Notes: generated by a model not told the origin, from the letters alone. Shown: positions 25,779-36,710, numbered from the stretch's first letter. The stretch is 64,000 nucleotides of DNA from Orlajensenia stereocauli (GCF_039548895.1 NZ_JBCLVG010000003.1); one strand, 5' to 3'. Made by a program: numbers and translations.

Positions 25779-26993
25779 TTGTCCAAGATCAAGGTTGAAG
25801 GCACCGTCGTCGAGCTCGACGGCGACGAGATGACACGCATCATCTGGCAGGCCATCAAGGATTCACTCATCCACCCGTACCTCGACATCGACCTCGAGTA
25901 CTACGACCTCTCCATCCAGAAGCGTGACGAGACCGACGACCAGATCACGGTCGACGCGGCACACGCCATCCTGAAGCACGGCGTCGGCGTGAAGTGCGCC
26001 ACCATCACTCCCGACGAGGCTCGCGTCGAGGAGTTCGGCCTGAAGAAGATGTGGCGCTCGCCGAACGGCACCATCCGCAACATCCTCGGCGGCGTGATCT
26101 TCCGCGAGCCGATCATCATCTCGAACATCCCGCGCCTGGTTCCCGGCTGGAACAAGCCGATCATCGTCGGTCGCCACGCCTTCGGCGACCAGTACCGCGC
26201 CACCGACTTCCGTTTCGAGGGTGAGGGCACCCTCACGATGACCTTCACCCCGAAGGACGGCTCGGAGCCGCAGTCCTTCGAGGTCTTCCAGTCGCCGGGT
26301 TCCGGCGTGGCGATGGGCATGTACAACCTCGACGACTCGATCCGCGACTTCGCTCGCGCCTCGCTCAATTACGGCCTCGACCGCAACTACCCGGTCTACC
26401 TCTCCACCAAGAACACGATCCTCAAGGCCTACGACGGCCGGTTCAAGGACCTGTTCCAGGAGATCTTCGAGACCGAGTTCAAGGAGCAGTTCGACGCGGC
26501 GGGTCTCACCTACGAGCACCGCCTGATCGACGACATGGTCGCATCCTCGCTCAAGTGGGAGGGCGGCTACGTCTGGGCCTGCAAGAACTACGACGGCGAC
26601 GTGCAGTCCGACACCGTGGCCCAGGGCTTCGGATCGCTCGGCCTCATGACCAGCGTGCTGGCCACGCCGGACGGCAAGGTCGTGGAAGCCGAGGCAGCGC
26701 ACGGCACCGTGACCCGTCACTACCGCCAGCACCAGCAGGGCAAGCCGACGTCGACCAACCCGATCGCGTCGATCTACGCGTGGACGCGCGGCCTGTCGCA
26801 CCGCGGCAAGCTCGATGGCAACCAGGACCTCATCGACTTCGCGTCGACGCTCGAGGACGTCGTCATCAAGACCGTCGAGTCCGGCTCGATGACGAAGGAC
26901 CTCGCGCTCCTCGTCGGCCCCGAGCAGGGCTACGAGACGACCGAGCAGTTCCTCGAGTCGATCGCCGCCAACCTGCGGACGCGCCTGGCGTAA
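25779..26993 (+). CDS. icd: NADP-dependent isocitrate dehydrogenase (homodimeric)
   Basis: TCA-cycle oxidative decarboxylation of isocitrate to 2-oxoglutarate. At 404 residues it belongs to the eukaryotic-like homodimeric subfamily rather than the large monomeric enzyme of some actinobacteria. Motifs: DGDEMTRIIW, the metal and substrate region MWRSPNGTIRNILGG, the LIDDMVA metal aspartate, AAHGTVTRHYR (NADP binding) and NPIASIYAWTRGL. The start is TTG at 25779, eight bases after GAGGAG; no ATG or GTG is available in frame at the expected position (SKIKVEGTVVELDGDE). Confidence 0.97.
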   Translation: MSKIKVEGTVVELDGDEMTRIIWQAIKDSLIHPYLDIDLEYYDLSIQKRDETDDQITVDAAHAILKHGVGVKCATITPDEARVEEFGLKKMWRSPNGTIRNILGGVIFREPIIISNIPRLVPGWNKPIIVGRHAFGDQYRATDFRFEGEGTLTMTFTPKDGSEPQSFEVFQSPGSGVAMGMYNLDDSIRDFARASLNYGLDRNYPVYLSTKNTILKAYDGRFKDLFQEIFETEFKEQFDAAGLTYEHRLIDDMVASSLKWEGGYVWACKNYDGDVQSDTVAQGFGSLGLMTSVLATPDGKVVEAEAAHGTVTRHYRQHQQGKPTSTNPIASIYAWTRGLSHRGKLDGNQDLIDFASTLEDVVIKTVESGSMTKDLALLVGPEQGYETTEQFLESIAANLRTRLA

Positions 26994-27009
26994 GCAGCAG
27001 CATCCGTCG

Positions 27010-27081
27010 TCCGGCCCACCGCCGGCGCCGCCCTCCGTCATCGACGGGGGATCGCAGCGCCGCGGTGGGCCGGATGTCTTT
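27010..27081 (+). terminator. Terminator after icd
   Basis: Thirteen-base perfect arms at 27010-27022 (TCCGGCCCACCGC) and 27062-27074 enclose a GC-rich 39-base region that can fold on itself, and are followed by TGTCTTTT. It separates icd from the ABC-F gene. Confidence 0.55.
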
Positions 27082-27146
27082 TCACGCACCGTGCCGGTGC
27101 AGCACCACTCTGTACAGCTGTACCGACGAATCCCGAGGACACCCCC

Positions 27147-28739
<1,593 letters not shown>

Positions 28740-28755
28740 GTATCTCGGGCGGCGT

Positions 28756-28774
28756 TTCCCCGCCGGACGGGGAA
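28756..28774 (+). terminator. Terminator after the ABC-F gene
   Basis: Perfect 7-bp stem TTCCCCG / CGGGGAA with a 5-base loop, followed by GTGTTT, 16 bases after the stop. Confidence 0.6.
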
Positions 28775-28794
28775 GTGTTTCCAGAAGATCACAG

Positions 28795-28862
28795 GTTTGT
28801 AAAGAACATGGACTAACTTCGGTCCATCGCTTGCGCATCGTTAGTTCGTAAGCTTTACTAAC
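28795..28862 (+). promoter_or_regulatory. AT-rich operator region before the ROK repressor
   Basis: A conspicuously AT-rich stretch holding three inverted features: GTTTGTAAAG (28795-28804) mirrored by CTTTACTAAC (28853-28862); ATGGAC / GTCCAT around an 8-base loop (28808-28827); and GTTAGT / ACTAAC arms at 28840-28845 and 28857-28862. It ends five bases before the repressor ATG, as expected for autoregulation by a NagC-like protein. Confidence 0.6.
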
Positions 28863-28866
28863 AAAC

Positions 28867-30024
28867 ATGACGGCGACGCAGCTCTCTCCCAGCCGGGCAC
28901 TCCGCCCGACAGCCAAGGTGTTGCCCGAGCACGCTCGGGGGCACAACCGCTCACTCGTGCTCCAGACGCTGTACCGTGAATCAGGCCAGAGCCGGGCCGA
29001 TGTCGCCCGCGAGACGGGCCTCACCCGTGTCACCGTCTCCGACCTCGTGGCCGAGCTCATCGCCGAAGGACTCGTCGTCGAGACGGGCCAGCGCGAGGAC
29101 GCACGCCCGGGGAAGCCTGCCACCCTGCTCGACTTCGATCGCGGGGCCTTCCAGATCGCGACCGTGGACCTCTCGGACGACTCGGTCTTCCGGGGCGCCG
29201 TGCTCGACCTCGGTGGCGCGATCCTCGCCCGCGACGAGATCGCCCTCGCGGGAAGCACGGGCTCGGAGGCCATCGCCAAGGTCCTGCAGCTCGTCGACAG
29301 CCTCGTCGCGGCCGCCACGGCTCCGCTCCTCGGCATCGGAGTCGGTTCCCCGGGCATCGTCGACCTCGAGGGCACAGTGCGCACGGCACCCAACCTGCGC
29401 TGGACCTCCGTCGACCTGCACGGCGTGCTGGCCGAGCGCTTCGAGGTCCCCGTGCTCGTCGCCAATGACGCCAACGCCGCGGTCTTCGCCGAGCACAGCT
29501 TCGGCGGTGTCGACGGCGACATCATGCTCATCAAGGTGGGTCACGGCGTGGGCGCCGGCCTGCTGGTCGGCGGTCGTCCGCTCTTCGGCGCCACATCGGC
29601 CGCCGGTGAGATCGGCCACGTCGTCGTCGGAACCGACGGCGGCCCGCTGTGCGCCTGCGGCAACACCGGCTGCCTCGAGGCCTGGCTCGCCGCCCCGCGA
29701 CTGGCCGCGCGCATTGCGGCCATCACGGCGACGGGCGACGAGGCCGACGCCGAGCGCACCACTGTTCTTCGGGAGGCGGGCCGCCGGCTCGGCATCATCC
29801 TCGCTCCCGTGGTCGGGGCCCTCGATCTCTCCGAGATCGTGCTGAGCGGCCCGACCGAACTGCTTGAAGGACCGCTGGCGACAGCGGCCATCGAGACGAT
29901 CCGCACCAGAACGATGGCCGAGTTCACGGGCTCTCTGACGGTTCGGATGACCACGCAGGGGCAGGACATAGTCCTCCGCGGCGCCGCGGTCATGGTCCTA
30001 TCCGGACAGCTCGGGGTCTCTTAG
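28867..30024 (+). CDS. ROK-family transcriptional repressor (NagC/XylR type)
   Basis: A 385-residue regulator: an N-terminal winged helix-turn-helix (RADVARETGLTRVTVSDLVAELI, read as two halves) and a C-terminal sugar-binding ROK domain with the zinc motif CACGNTGCLEAW. It opens the amino-sugar operon and lies 98 bases before the binding-protein gene, so its effector is most likely GlcNAc-6-phosphate or a related amino sugar (inference from context). A palindromic AT-rich region directly upstream is the probable operator. In-frame ATG at 28867; no strong RBS is visible. Confidence 0.92.
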   Translation: MTATQLSPSRALRPTAKVLPEHARGHNRSLVLQTLYRESGQSRADVARETGLTRVTVSDLVAELIAEGLVVETGQREDARPGKPATLLDFDRGAFQIATVDLSDDSVFRGAVLDLGGAILARDEIALAGSTGSEAIAKVLQLVDSLVAAATAPLLGIGVGSPGIVDLEGTVRTAPNLRWTSVDLHGVLAERFEVPVLVANDANAAVFAEHSFGGVDGDIMLIKVGHGVGAGLLVGGRPLFGATSAAGEIGHVVVGTDGGPLCACGNTGCLEAWLAAPRLAARIAAITATGDEADAERTTVLREAGRRLGIILAPVVGALDLSEIVLSGPTELLEGPLATAAIETIRTRTMAEFTGSLTVRMTTQGQDIVLRGAAVMVLSGQLGVS

Positions 30025-30122
30025 GGACCCTGACGAATGGGAGTCGGAAAGCCGCGACGCCCAGTGCTCGTGAACCACAACACCCCGAAGCACCACCACC
30101 CAACCAAGAGAAGGAAATCCCA

Positions 30123-31421
30123 ATGAAGAGAAAGTACGCAGTAGCTGCCATCGCAACCGCAGCCGCACTCGTTCTCGCCGGTTGCAGCTCGACGGGCGGC
30201 GACGCCGCTTCGACCGAGTCTGCCAAGGGCCAGGACATCACGCTGTGGCTGATGGGCGGTGACACCCCCGACGCCCTCCGCAACTACCTCAAGACGGAGT
30301 ACACGAAGGCGACCGGTGGCACGCTGAAGATCGAGGAGCAGGGCTGGGGCGACGCCGTCGCGAAGCTCACCACTGCGCTTCCCGACGCTGCCAACACCCC
30401 CGACGTGACCGAGATCGGCAACACCTGGTCGCCGACCTTCACCAACGCGGGCGCCTTCACCGACCTGAGCGACATGTACGACGAGCTCGGCGGCGACAAG
30501 CTGCTGAAGTCGTTCGTAGAGGTCGGCGAGGTCGACGGCAAGCAGTACGCGCTGCCCTACTACTTCGGCTCGCGCTACAACTTCTACCGCAAGGACATCT
30601 GGTCCGCCGCGGGCAAGACCGTTCCCACGACGCTCGCCGAGTTCGACGAGACCGTCAAGTCGCTGAAGACCGACACGCAGTCCGGCTTCTACATCGGCGG
30701 CTCCGACTGGCGCAACGGCATCTCCTGGATCTTCGCCAACGGTGGGGACCTCGCCAAGAAGGACGGCGACAAGTGGGTCGGCACCCTGGCCTCCGACGAG
30801 ACCGTCAAGGGCCTGACCGAGTTCCAGTCGCTGTTCGAGGGTGCCTCCCTCGCACCGTCGACCGAGTTCGACAGCACCCCGTGGGTCAACATCAACAACA
30901 ACGAGGCAACGGGCGTCCCAGAGGCCGCGACGATCATCGCTCCCGGATGGGCGCACTGGTCGATCGGTGACCTGGCTCCGGACCCGAAGGACGCGACCAA
31001 GACCGTCGCAACCTGGAACGACGACACCTTCGGCACGTTCGTGCTCCCCGGTGTCGATGGTGGAGCAGCCCCGGTCTTCGCCGGTGGATCCAACATCGCC
31101 GTCTCGGCCGCCAGCAAGAACCAGGCCGGTGCCAAGGAGCTCATGAAGATCATCTTCTCCGAGGACTACCAGACCCTCCTCGGCGAGAACGGTCTCGGCC
31201 CGGCCAACCTCGACTACGCGTCGGCTCTCGGCGACGACCAGTTCGCCAAGGCCCTCGTCGAGTCGGCTGCCGGCTCGAAGCTGACCCCCGCTGCACCCGG
31301 ATGGGCCGCAGTCGAGGGTGCCGGCATCCTCGAGGAGTTCTTCGGCAAGGTCTCGGCCGGCGGCGACGTCAAGGCCCTGGCCACCGAGTACGACGAGAAG
31401 CTGGACAAGCTCCTCAACTAG
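30123..31421 (+). CDS. Sugar ABC transporter substrate-binding lipoprotein
   Basis: A 432-residue extracellular solute-binding protein (family 1 type). The signal peptide ends in LVLAGC with lipidated Cys21, followed by a short Ser/Thr-rich linker. The body begins ITLWLMGGDTPDALRNYLK and ends in a helical EYDEKLDKLLN. The RBS (GAGAAGGAAA) is good. Genomic context (GH3, ROK kinase, NagB) points to N-acetylglucosamine oligosaccharides, as for the DasA/NgcE-type systems of Streptomyces. A strong hairpin after the stop probably raises its level relative to the permeases. Confidence 0.94.
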   Translation: MKRKYAVAAIATAAALVLAGCSSTGGDAASTESAKGQDITLWLMGGDTPDALRNYLKTEYTKATGGTLKIEEQGWGDAVAKLTTALPDAANTPDVTEIGNTWSPTFTNAGAFTDLSDMYDELGGDKLLKSFVEVGEVDGKQYALPYYFGSRYNFYRKDIWSAAGKTVPTTLAEFDETVKSLKTDTQSGFYIGGSDWRNGISWIFANGGDLAKKDGDKWVGTLASDETVKGLTEFQSLFEGASLAPSTEFDSTPWVNINNNEATGVPEAATIIAPGWAHWSIGDLAPDPKDATKTVATWNDDTFGTFVLPGVDGGAAPVFAGGSNIAVSAASKNQAGAKELMKIIFSEDYQTLLGENGLGPANLDYASALGDDQFAKALVESAAGSKLTPAAPGWAAVEGAGILEEFFGKVSAGGDVKALATEYDEKLDKLLN

Positions 31422-31480
31422 TCGGACCCTCCGGTCCACGGTCGGTCACGGCCGCGGCATCCGGAACACAGCACGACACC

Positions 31481-31514
31481 AGGGGCCGCGAGCGACTCTT
31501 CGCTCGCGGCCCCT
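31481..31514 (+). terminator. Intra-operon hairpin after the binding-protein gene
   Basis: Perfect 15-bp stem, arms 31481-31495 (AGGGGCCGCGAGCGA) and 31500-31514, with a CTCT loop. It lies between the binding-protein gene and the first permease gene and is typical of partial termination or mRNA protection that gives an excess of binding protein. Confidence 0.75.
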
Positions 31515-31561
31515 ACCCCTGATCTCTTGCACGCGCACCACACTGAAAGGAGGATGAGACC

Positions 31562-32515
31562 GTGACAGCAACGCTCACCCGGGACGCCCCCGCAGCCGCG
31601 CCGAAGCCGCCGGCGCGACGCCCCCGACGACGCCTCTCCGTTCCGCACCTTCTCCTCATCCCCGCGATCGTCATCCTCCTGGTCGGCATGGGCTACCCGC
31701 TCATCTGGCAGGTCATCACCTCGACGCAGGAATTCGGCATCAAGCAGCAGTTCGGCCAGCCGGCTCCGTTCGTGGGCCTCGCCAACTACTTCAGCCTCGC
31801 GACCGACCCCACCATGTGGGAGGTCGTCGTGCGCTCCATAGCCTTCTGCTTCATCACGGCCGCCGTCACCCTCGTGGTCGGCCTGCTGCTCGCCGTGCTC
31901 ATGACCGCCGTCGGCACGGTCGTGCGGCTCATACTCCAGATCTCGCTGCTGCTCGCCTGGGCGATGCCCGTCGTCGCCGCGATGACGGTGTGGATCTGGA
32001 TGTTCGATCGCCGCCGCGGCCTGGTCAACTACCTCCTCGACATGGTCCCGGGCGTCGACATGAACCGGTTCTCGTGGCTCTCGACCCCCATCACCTTCTT
32101 CATCGTCGCCAGCGTCATCGTCGTCTGGATGAGTGTTCCGTTCGTGGCGTTCTCGATCTACGCCGGTCTCACCCAGGTGTCCGAGGAAGTGCTCGAGGCC
32201 GCTCAGCTCGACGGTGCCAACGGCTTCAAGCGCCTGCGCTACATCATCATGCCGATGATCCGGCCCGTCATCATGATCGTGCTGCTGCTGCAGCTCATCT
32301 GGGACCTGCGCGTCTTCACCCAGATCACCATGCTGCAGGATGCCGGATCCAAGTCGAGCGAGTACGACCTGCTCGGCACCTACATCTACAAACTCGGCGC
32401 CGGGGCCCAGGACTTCGGCATGGCCAGCGCCGTCTCCATCTTCGTACTCGCGCTCACCCTGGCCATCAGCTGGTTCTACGTGCGCAGCCTTCTCAAGGAG
32501 GACGAGCAGTCATGA
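31562..32515 (+). CDS. Sugar ABC transporter permease (MalF-like)
   Basis: A 317-residue inner-membrane permease with six segments after a Pro/Arg-rich cytoplasmic N-terminus. The EAA loop that contacts the ATPase reads EAAQLDGANGFKRLRYIIMP. It starts GTG after AAAGGAGGATG. No ATPase gene lies in the operon; such carbohydrate uptake systems in actinobacteria usually share an MsiK-type ATPase encoded elsewhere. The stop overlaps the next permease by four bases. Confidence 0.94.
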   Translation: MTATLTRDAPAAAPKPPARRPRRRLSVPHLLLIPAIVILLVGMGYPLIWQVITSTQEFGIKQQFGQPAPFVGLANYFSLATDPTMWEVVVRSIAFCFITAAVTLVVGLLLAVLMTAVGTVVRLILQISLLLAWAMPVVAAMTVWIWMFDRRRGLVNYLLDMVPGVDMNRFSWLSTPITFFIVASVIVVWMSVPFVAFSIYAGLTQVSEEVLEAAQLDGANGFKRLRYIIMPMIRPVIMIVLLLQLIWDLRVFTQITMLQDAGSKSSEYDLLGTYIYKLGAGAQDFGMASAVSIFVLALTLAISWFYVRSLLKEDEQS

Positions 32516-33453
32516 CCGACACCAGCATCAACACCCACGTCATCGCGAGCGAGCTCGCCCCAGCTCCGGCCCCCATCCCCACAGCCTCCGAGACGCAGCC
32601 GCAGAAGCTCACCCGCGTGCGGTTCCGTCCCGCCCGCATCCTGCTGTCGATCCTCGCCATCGTGGTGTCGCTGGCCTGGGTGTTCCCCGTCTACTGGATG
32701 CTGAACTCATCGCTGCTGCCGAACCGCACCCTGCAGTCGTTCATCCCCACCTTCCTGCCCATCGGCGGCTCGTTCGAGAACTACTCCAACGCCCTCGAGG
32801 ACGGCTCCTTCTACTCGGCCCTCGGCATCAGCCTCTCGGTCACCCTGATCGCGGTGTTCTTCTGCCTGCTGTTCGCGTTCCTCGCGGCCGTGGCCATCAG
32901 CCGGTTCCGGTTCAAGGGGCGCAAGTCCTTCGTTCTCGCCGTTCTGATCATCCAGATGCTGCCGGCCGAGGGCCTGTTCATCGCCCAGTACAAGATGGTC
33001 TCGAGCGTCGGGCTGCTGAACTCCATCATCGGCGTGAGCATCATCTACACCGCCGCCGTCGTTCCGTTCACCATCTGGATGCTGCGCGGCTTCGTCGCCG
33101 GAATCCCGGCAGACCTCGAAGAGGCCGCCATGGTCGACGGGCTCAGTCGCACCGGTGCCTTCATGCGCATCACGTTCCCGTTGCTCGCACCCGGGCTCGT
33201 GGCATCCGGAGTCTTCGCATTCCTGCAGGCCTGGAACGAGTTCACCGTCGCCCTCGTGCTGCTGCCTGCCGAGGACATGCACACGTTGCCGCTCTGGTTG
33301 CGCGGCTTCATCCAGGCCAGCGCCACCCGCGAGACCGACTGGGGCCAGGTCATGGCCGCGTCGACGCTCGTGGCACTGCCCGTCATCGTCTTCTTCCTCA
33401 TCGTGCAGGGCCGGATGACGAGCGGACTCGTGGCCGGGGCGGTCAAGGGATGA
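32512..33453 (+). CDS. Sugar ABC transporter permease (MalG-like)
   Basis: A 313-residue second permease, with a long Pro/Thr-rich N-terminal tail, six membrane segments and the EAA loop EEAAMVDGLSRTGAFMRITFP. It ends in MTSGLVAGAVKG, the usual MalG-type C-terminus. It is coupled to both neighbours by ATGA overlaps. Confidence 0.95.
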   Translation: MTDTSINTHVIASELAPAPAPIPTASETQPQKLTRVRFRPARILLSILAIVVSLAWVFPVYWMLNSSLLPNRTLQSFIPTFLPIGGSFENYSNALEDGSFYSALGISLSVTLIAVFFCLLFAFLAAVAISRFRFKGRKSFVLAVLIIQMLPAEGLFIAQYKMVSSVGLLNSIIGVSIIYTAAVVPFTIWMLRGFVAGIPADLEEAAMVDGLSRTGAFMRITFPLLAPGLVASGVFAFLQAWNEFTVALVLLPAEDMHTLPLWLRGFIQASATRETDWGQVMAASTLVALPVIVFFLIVQGRMTSGLVAGAVKG

Positions 33454-35015
33454 GCGGAGCAGCCACCACCGCATCCGTTCCCGACTCCGCCACCATCAGC
33501 AGCAGGGGAGAACTCCGCTCGCTGGTCGCCGCGACCTTGATGCCGGGCTTCGTCGGCACCGAGCTCCCCGACTGGCTCAGCTCCCGCCTGCGCGCCGGCC
33601 TCGGCGGAGTCTGCATCTTCGGTCAGAACATCGTGTCGCGTTCCCAGCTGCGCGAGCTGACGGATGCCGTCCGCGCGGCGAATCCGCGGGCCGTCATCGC
33701 GATCGACGAGGAGGGCGGCGATGTCACCCGGCTCTACTACGACCAGGGATCGCCCTACCCCGGCCCGGCCGTGCTCGGACGCCTCGATGACTTGCAGCTC
33801 ACCGAGAGGGTCGGTCGCACCGTCGCCGAGGAGCTGGCCGCCGTCGGCTGCACGCTGAACTTCGCACCCGACGCCGACGTGAACTCCAACCCCGACAACC
33901 CCGTCATCGGAGTGCGCAGCTTCGGCAGCGACCCGGTCGCGGTCGCGCGCCACATCGGTGCGTGGGTGGCAGGACACGAGGGCGCCGGCATCGCCGTGAG
34001 CGCCAAGCACTTCCCGGGGCACGGCGACACGGCCCAGGACTCGCACCTCGCGCTGCCCGTGATCGACGCAGACCTCGAGACCCTGCGGTCACGGGAACTG
34101 GTGCCGTTCCGCGCCGCGATCGAGGCCGGAGCCCGCACCATCATGACCTCGCACATCCTCATCCCGCAGGTCGACGCCGAGTTCCCGGCGACGCACTCCC
34201 GGCGGATCCTGCAGGGTCTGCTGCGCGACGAGCTCGGCTTCGACGGCGTGATCGTGAGCGACGCCCTCGACATGAAGGGCGCCAGCGGCATCCACGGCAT
34301 CCCCGAGGCCGCAGTGCGCGCCCTCGACGCCGGCTGCGACCTGCTCTGCATCGGCACGGAGAACACCGATGGCGAACTCGACGAGATCGAGGACCGGGTG
34401 CTCGCGGCCATCGCGAGCGGTCGGCTGTCGATCGAGCGCGTGCTCGAGGCCGCCCTCCGCGTTCGCGAGCTGGGCGAGGAGACGAACGCCGTGCTCGCAG
34501 CGCTCGACGCCGGATCGGCCGCGGCCTCGGCCGACGACGCCACAGCCTCCGAGCTCGCCGAACCCGTCTTCGACACCGCGCAGGTGCAGCTCGCCTTCGA
34601 CGTCTCGCCGCACGCTCGGGCCTGGCTCGATGCCGGCATCGAGCCGAGTGCCGTCGTGCGTATCGACACCGTCGCCAACATCGCGGTGGGAGTGGCCCCG
34701 TGGGGGCCGTTCGCGGAGCTGGCGCGTCATCCGTTCCCCGCCGACTCGGCCTGGAGCACCCCGCACCCTCTCGCAGAGGGGAGCGCGGCACTTCCCGACT
34801 TCTCGGGGCCGGTGATCGTGGTCGGCAAGGACATCCACCGCTACGCTTTCGCACGCGAGGCCATCGACGAGCTGCGCGCGAACGGGGGAGCAGTGCTCGT
34901 GGTCGACCTGGGCTGGCCGAGCGACGATCGCGCCTACGCCGACATCGCCACCTTCGGTGCGTCGCGCCTGCTGGGACGCAGTGTCCTCGCCCTGCTCGAA
35001 GGGTCGACGGCATGA
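33450..35015 (+). CDS. Glycoside hydrolase family 3 beta-N-acetylhexosaminidase
   Basis: A 521-residue NagZ-like enzyme without signal peptide, hence intracellular: it would cleave imported GlcNAc-containing disaccharides (chitobiose or muropeptide sugars). The family motif is AKHFPGHGDTAQDSHLALP, and the nucleophile Asp lies in VIVSDALDMKG. A C-terminal domain of ~170 residues follows the barrel (from about 340), longer than in E. coli NagZ and as seen in Gram-positive NagZ. ATGA overlaps on both sides tie it to the transporter and the kinase. Hydrolase versus phosphorylase activity cannot be told by eye. Confidence 0.92.
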   Translation: MSGAATTASVPDSATISSRGELRSLVAATLMPGFVGTELPDWLSSRLRAGLGGVCIFGQNIVSRSQLRELTDAVRAANPRAVIAIDEEGGDVTRLYYDQGSPYPGPAVLGRLDDLQLTERVGRTVAEELAAVGCTLNFAPDADVNSNPDNPVIGVRSFGSDPVAVARHIGAWVAGHEGAGIAVSAKHFPGHGDTAQDSHLALPVIDADLETLRSRELVPFRAAIEAGARTIMTSHILIPQVDAEFPATHSRRILQGLLRDELGFDGVIVSDALDMKGASGIHGIPEAAVRALDAGCDLLCIGTENTDGELDEIEDRVLAAIASGRLSIERVLEAALRVRELGEETNAVLAALDAGSAAASADDATASELAEPVFDTAQVQLAFDVSPHARAWLDAGIEPSAVVRIDTVANIAVGVAPWGPFAELARHPFPADSAWSTPHPLAEGSAALPDFSGPVIVVGKDIHRYAFAREAIDELRANGGAVLVVDLGWPSDDRAYADIATFGASRLLGRSVLALLEGSTA

Positions 35016-35932
35016 GACTCGGAATCGACATCGGCGGCACGAAGACCGCCGCGATCGCCATGGACTCCGACGGACGCCTCAGCGACCAGGTGCGGATGCC
35101 GACGGGGTGGGGCGGCCCTGCCGTCATCGAGACCGCCGTCGACGCCGTGCGTCAGGTCGCTGCGCTCTCGGGCATCAGCATCGGCGACCTGCGCTCGATC
35201 GGCATCGGCATCCCGGGCGCCGTCGACTCGGCCACCGGACGGGTGCGTCACGCCGTGAACCTGGGCGTGGACGACCTCGACCTGGGCGAGGCGCTGATCG
35301 AGCGTCTCGGCGTGAGCGTGAGCGTCGAGAACGACGTGAAGGCCGCGGCCATGGGTGCGCAGCACCTGCTGACCGAGACCGGGGCGGCCAACGGGTTCGA
35401 CTCGATGGCCTACCTCAACCTCGGCACCGGGCTGGCGGCCGGCATCGTGCAGCGCGGAGTGCTGCTGCGCGGAGGTCACGGCATCGCCGGCGAGATCGGG
35501 CACATCCCGATCGACCCGAACGGCGCCGTGTGCAGCTGCGGACAGCGTGGTTGCGTCGAGACCGTCGCCTCGGGCTCAGCGATTGCACGCCTGTGGCCGA
35601 CGGATGACGCCCTCCCCGCTCGTGCCCTGTTCCAGGCCGCGGCATCCGGAGACCCTGAGGCCCTCGCCGTGCAGGAGCGCTTCTTCGATGGAGTATCGGC
35701 GGCCGTGCGCATCCTCGTGCTGTCGACCGACGTCGACGCCGTCGTCATCGGTGGCGGTCTCAGCGCGCTCGGCACCCCGCTCATCGATGGGGTGCGTTCA
35801 GCGCTCGGTCGGGCAGCGGAATCCTCGCGCTTCCTGGCATCGATCGCCCTCGCCGAGCGCGTGCACATCATCCCCCTCGGATTCCCGGCCGCAGCGGTCG
35901 GAGCAGCCCTCACAGGAGTAGCCCATGGCTGA
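35012..35932 (+). CDS. ROK-family sugar kinase, probable N-acetylglucosamine kinase
   Basis: A 306-residue kinase. The ATP phosphate loop is LGIDIGGTKTAAIAMD, the substrate base and Asn-Asp pair lie in VSVENDVKAAAMG, the zinc motif is CSCGQRGCVE preceded by GEIGHIPI. There is no DNA-binding domain, distinguishing it from the repressor upstream. Position between the hexosaminidase and nagB argues for GlcNAc to GlcNAc-6-P, although glucose and other sugars are used by relatives. Confidence 0.9.
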   Translation: MRLGIDIGGTKTAAIAMDSDGRLSDQVRMPTGWGGPAVIETAVDAVRQVAALSGISIGDLRSIGIGIPGAVDSATGRVRHAVNLGVDDLDLGEALIERLGVSVSVENDVKAAAMGAQHLLTETGAANGFDSMAYLNLGTGLAAGIVQRGVLLRGGHGIAGEIGHIPIDPNGAVCSCGQRGCVETVASGSAIARLWPTDDALPARALFQAAASGDPEALAVQERFFDGVSAAVRILVLSTDVDAVVIGGGLSALGTPLIDGVRSALGRAAESSRFLASIALAERVHIIPLGFPAAAVGAALTGVAHG

Positions 35933-36710
35933 AGTCGTCATCGTCCCTGATGCCGCGGCGGCTGGATCGGTCGTCGCCGACGCCATCATCGCCCTCATCC
36001 AGCGCCGCCCGGACGCCGTGCTCGGCCTCGCGACGGGCTCGACGCCGCTCACCACGTACCGCGCCCTCGAATCCCGCATCCATGCCGTGGGCACCGATGT
36101 GAGCAGGGTGCGCGGGTTCGCGCTCGACGAGTACGTCGGCCTGCCCGTCGATCACCCCGAGAGCTACCACTCGGTCATCCACCGCGAAGTCGTCGAGCCA
36201 CTCGGGCTCGACCCTGCGCGCATCAGGGTGCCGAACGGCGACCCGAGCGGGATCCTCACCTCGGGCGACGAGTACGAGGCGGCGATCCTCGCAGCCGGCG
36301 GCGTCGACCTGCAGATCCTCGGCATCGGGACGACGGGCCACATCGGCTTCAACGAACCGGGGTCCTCGCTGGCATCGACCACCCGCTGGAAGACCCTGAC
36401 CGAGCAGACCCGTCGCGACAATGCGCGCTTCTTCGACTCGATCGACCAGGTGCCGACGCACTGCATCACGCAGGGGCTGGGCACGATCATGCGGGCACGG
36501 CACCTGGTGCTGCTGGCATTCGGAGCGGGCAAGGCCGCTGCGGTGGCCGATGCGCTCGAGGGACCGATCTCGGCGAGCCATCCGGGTTCGGCCATCCAGC
36601 TGCATCCGCACGTCACCGTCGTGGTGGACGAGGCCGCGGCGTCGAAGCTCGGCAACGCCGAGTACTACAGGCACGCGTGGGCGCTGCGTCCGGAGGGCGT
36701 GCCGCTGTAG
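35925..36710 (+). CDS. nagB: Glucosamine-6-phosphate deaminase
   Basis: Converts glucosamine-6-phosphate to fructose-6-phosphate and ammonia. A 261-residue enzyme with LGLATGSTPLTTYRAL (phosphate binding), FALDEYVGLP (catalytic Asp), GIGTTGHIGFNEPGS (catalytic His region). Starts eight bases inside the kinase gene. It is the last gene of the plus-strand amino-sugar operon and faces nagA across an inverted repeat. Length matches non-allosteric NagB of Gram-positives. Confidence 0.97.
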   Translation: MAEVVIVPDAAAAGSVVADAIIALIQRRPDAVLGLATGSTPLTTYRALESRIHAVGTDVSRVRGFALDEYVGLPVDHPESYHSVIHREVVEPLGLDPARIRVPNGDPSGILTSGDEYEAAILAAGGVDLQILGIGTTGHIGFNEPGSSLASTTRWKTLTEQTRRDNARFFDSIDQVPTHCITQGLGTIMRARHLVLLAFGAGKAAAVADALEGPISASHPGSAIQLHPHVTVVVDEAAASKLGNAEYYRHAWALRPEGVPL

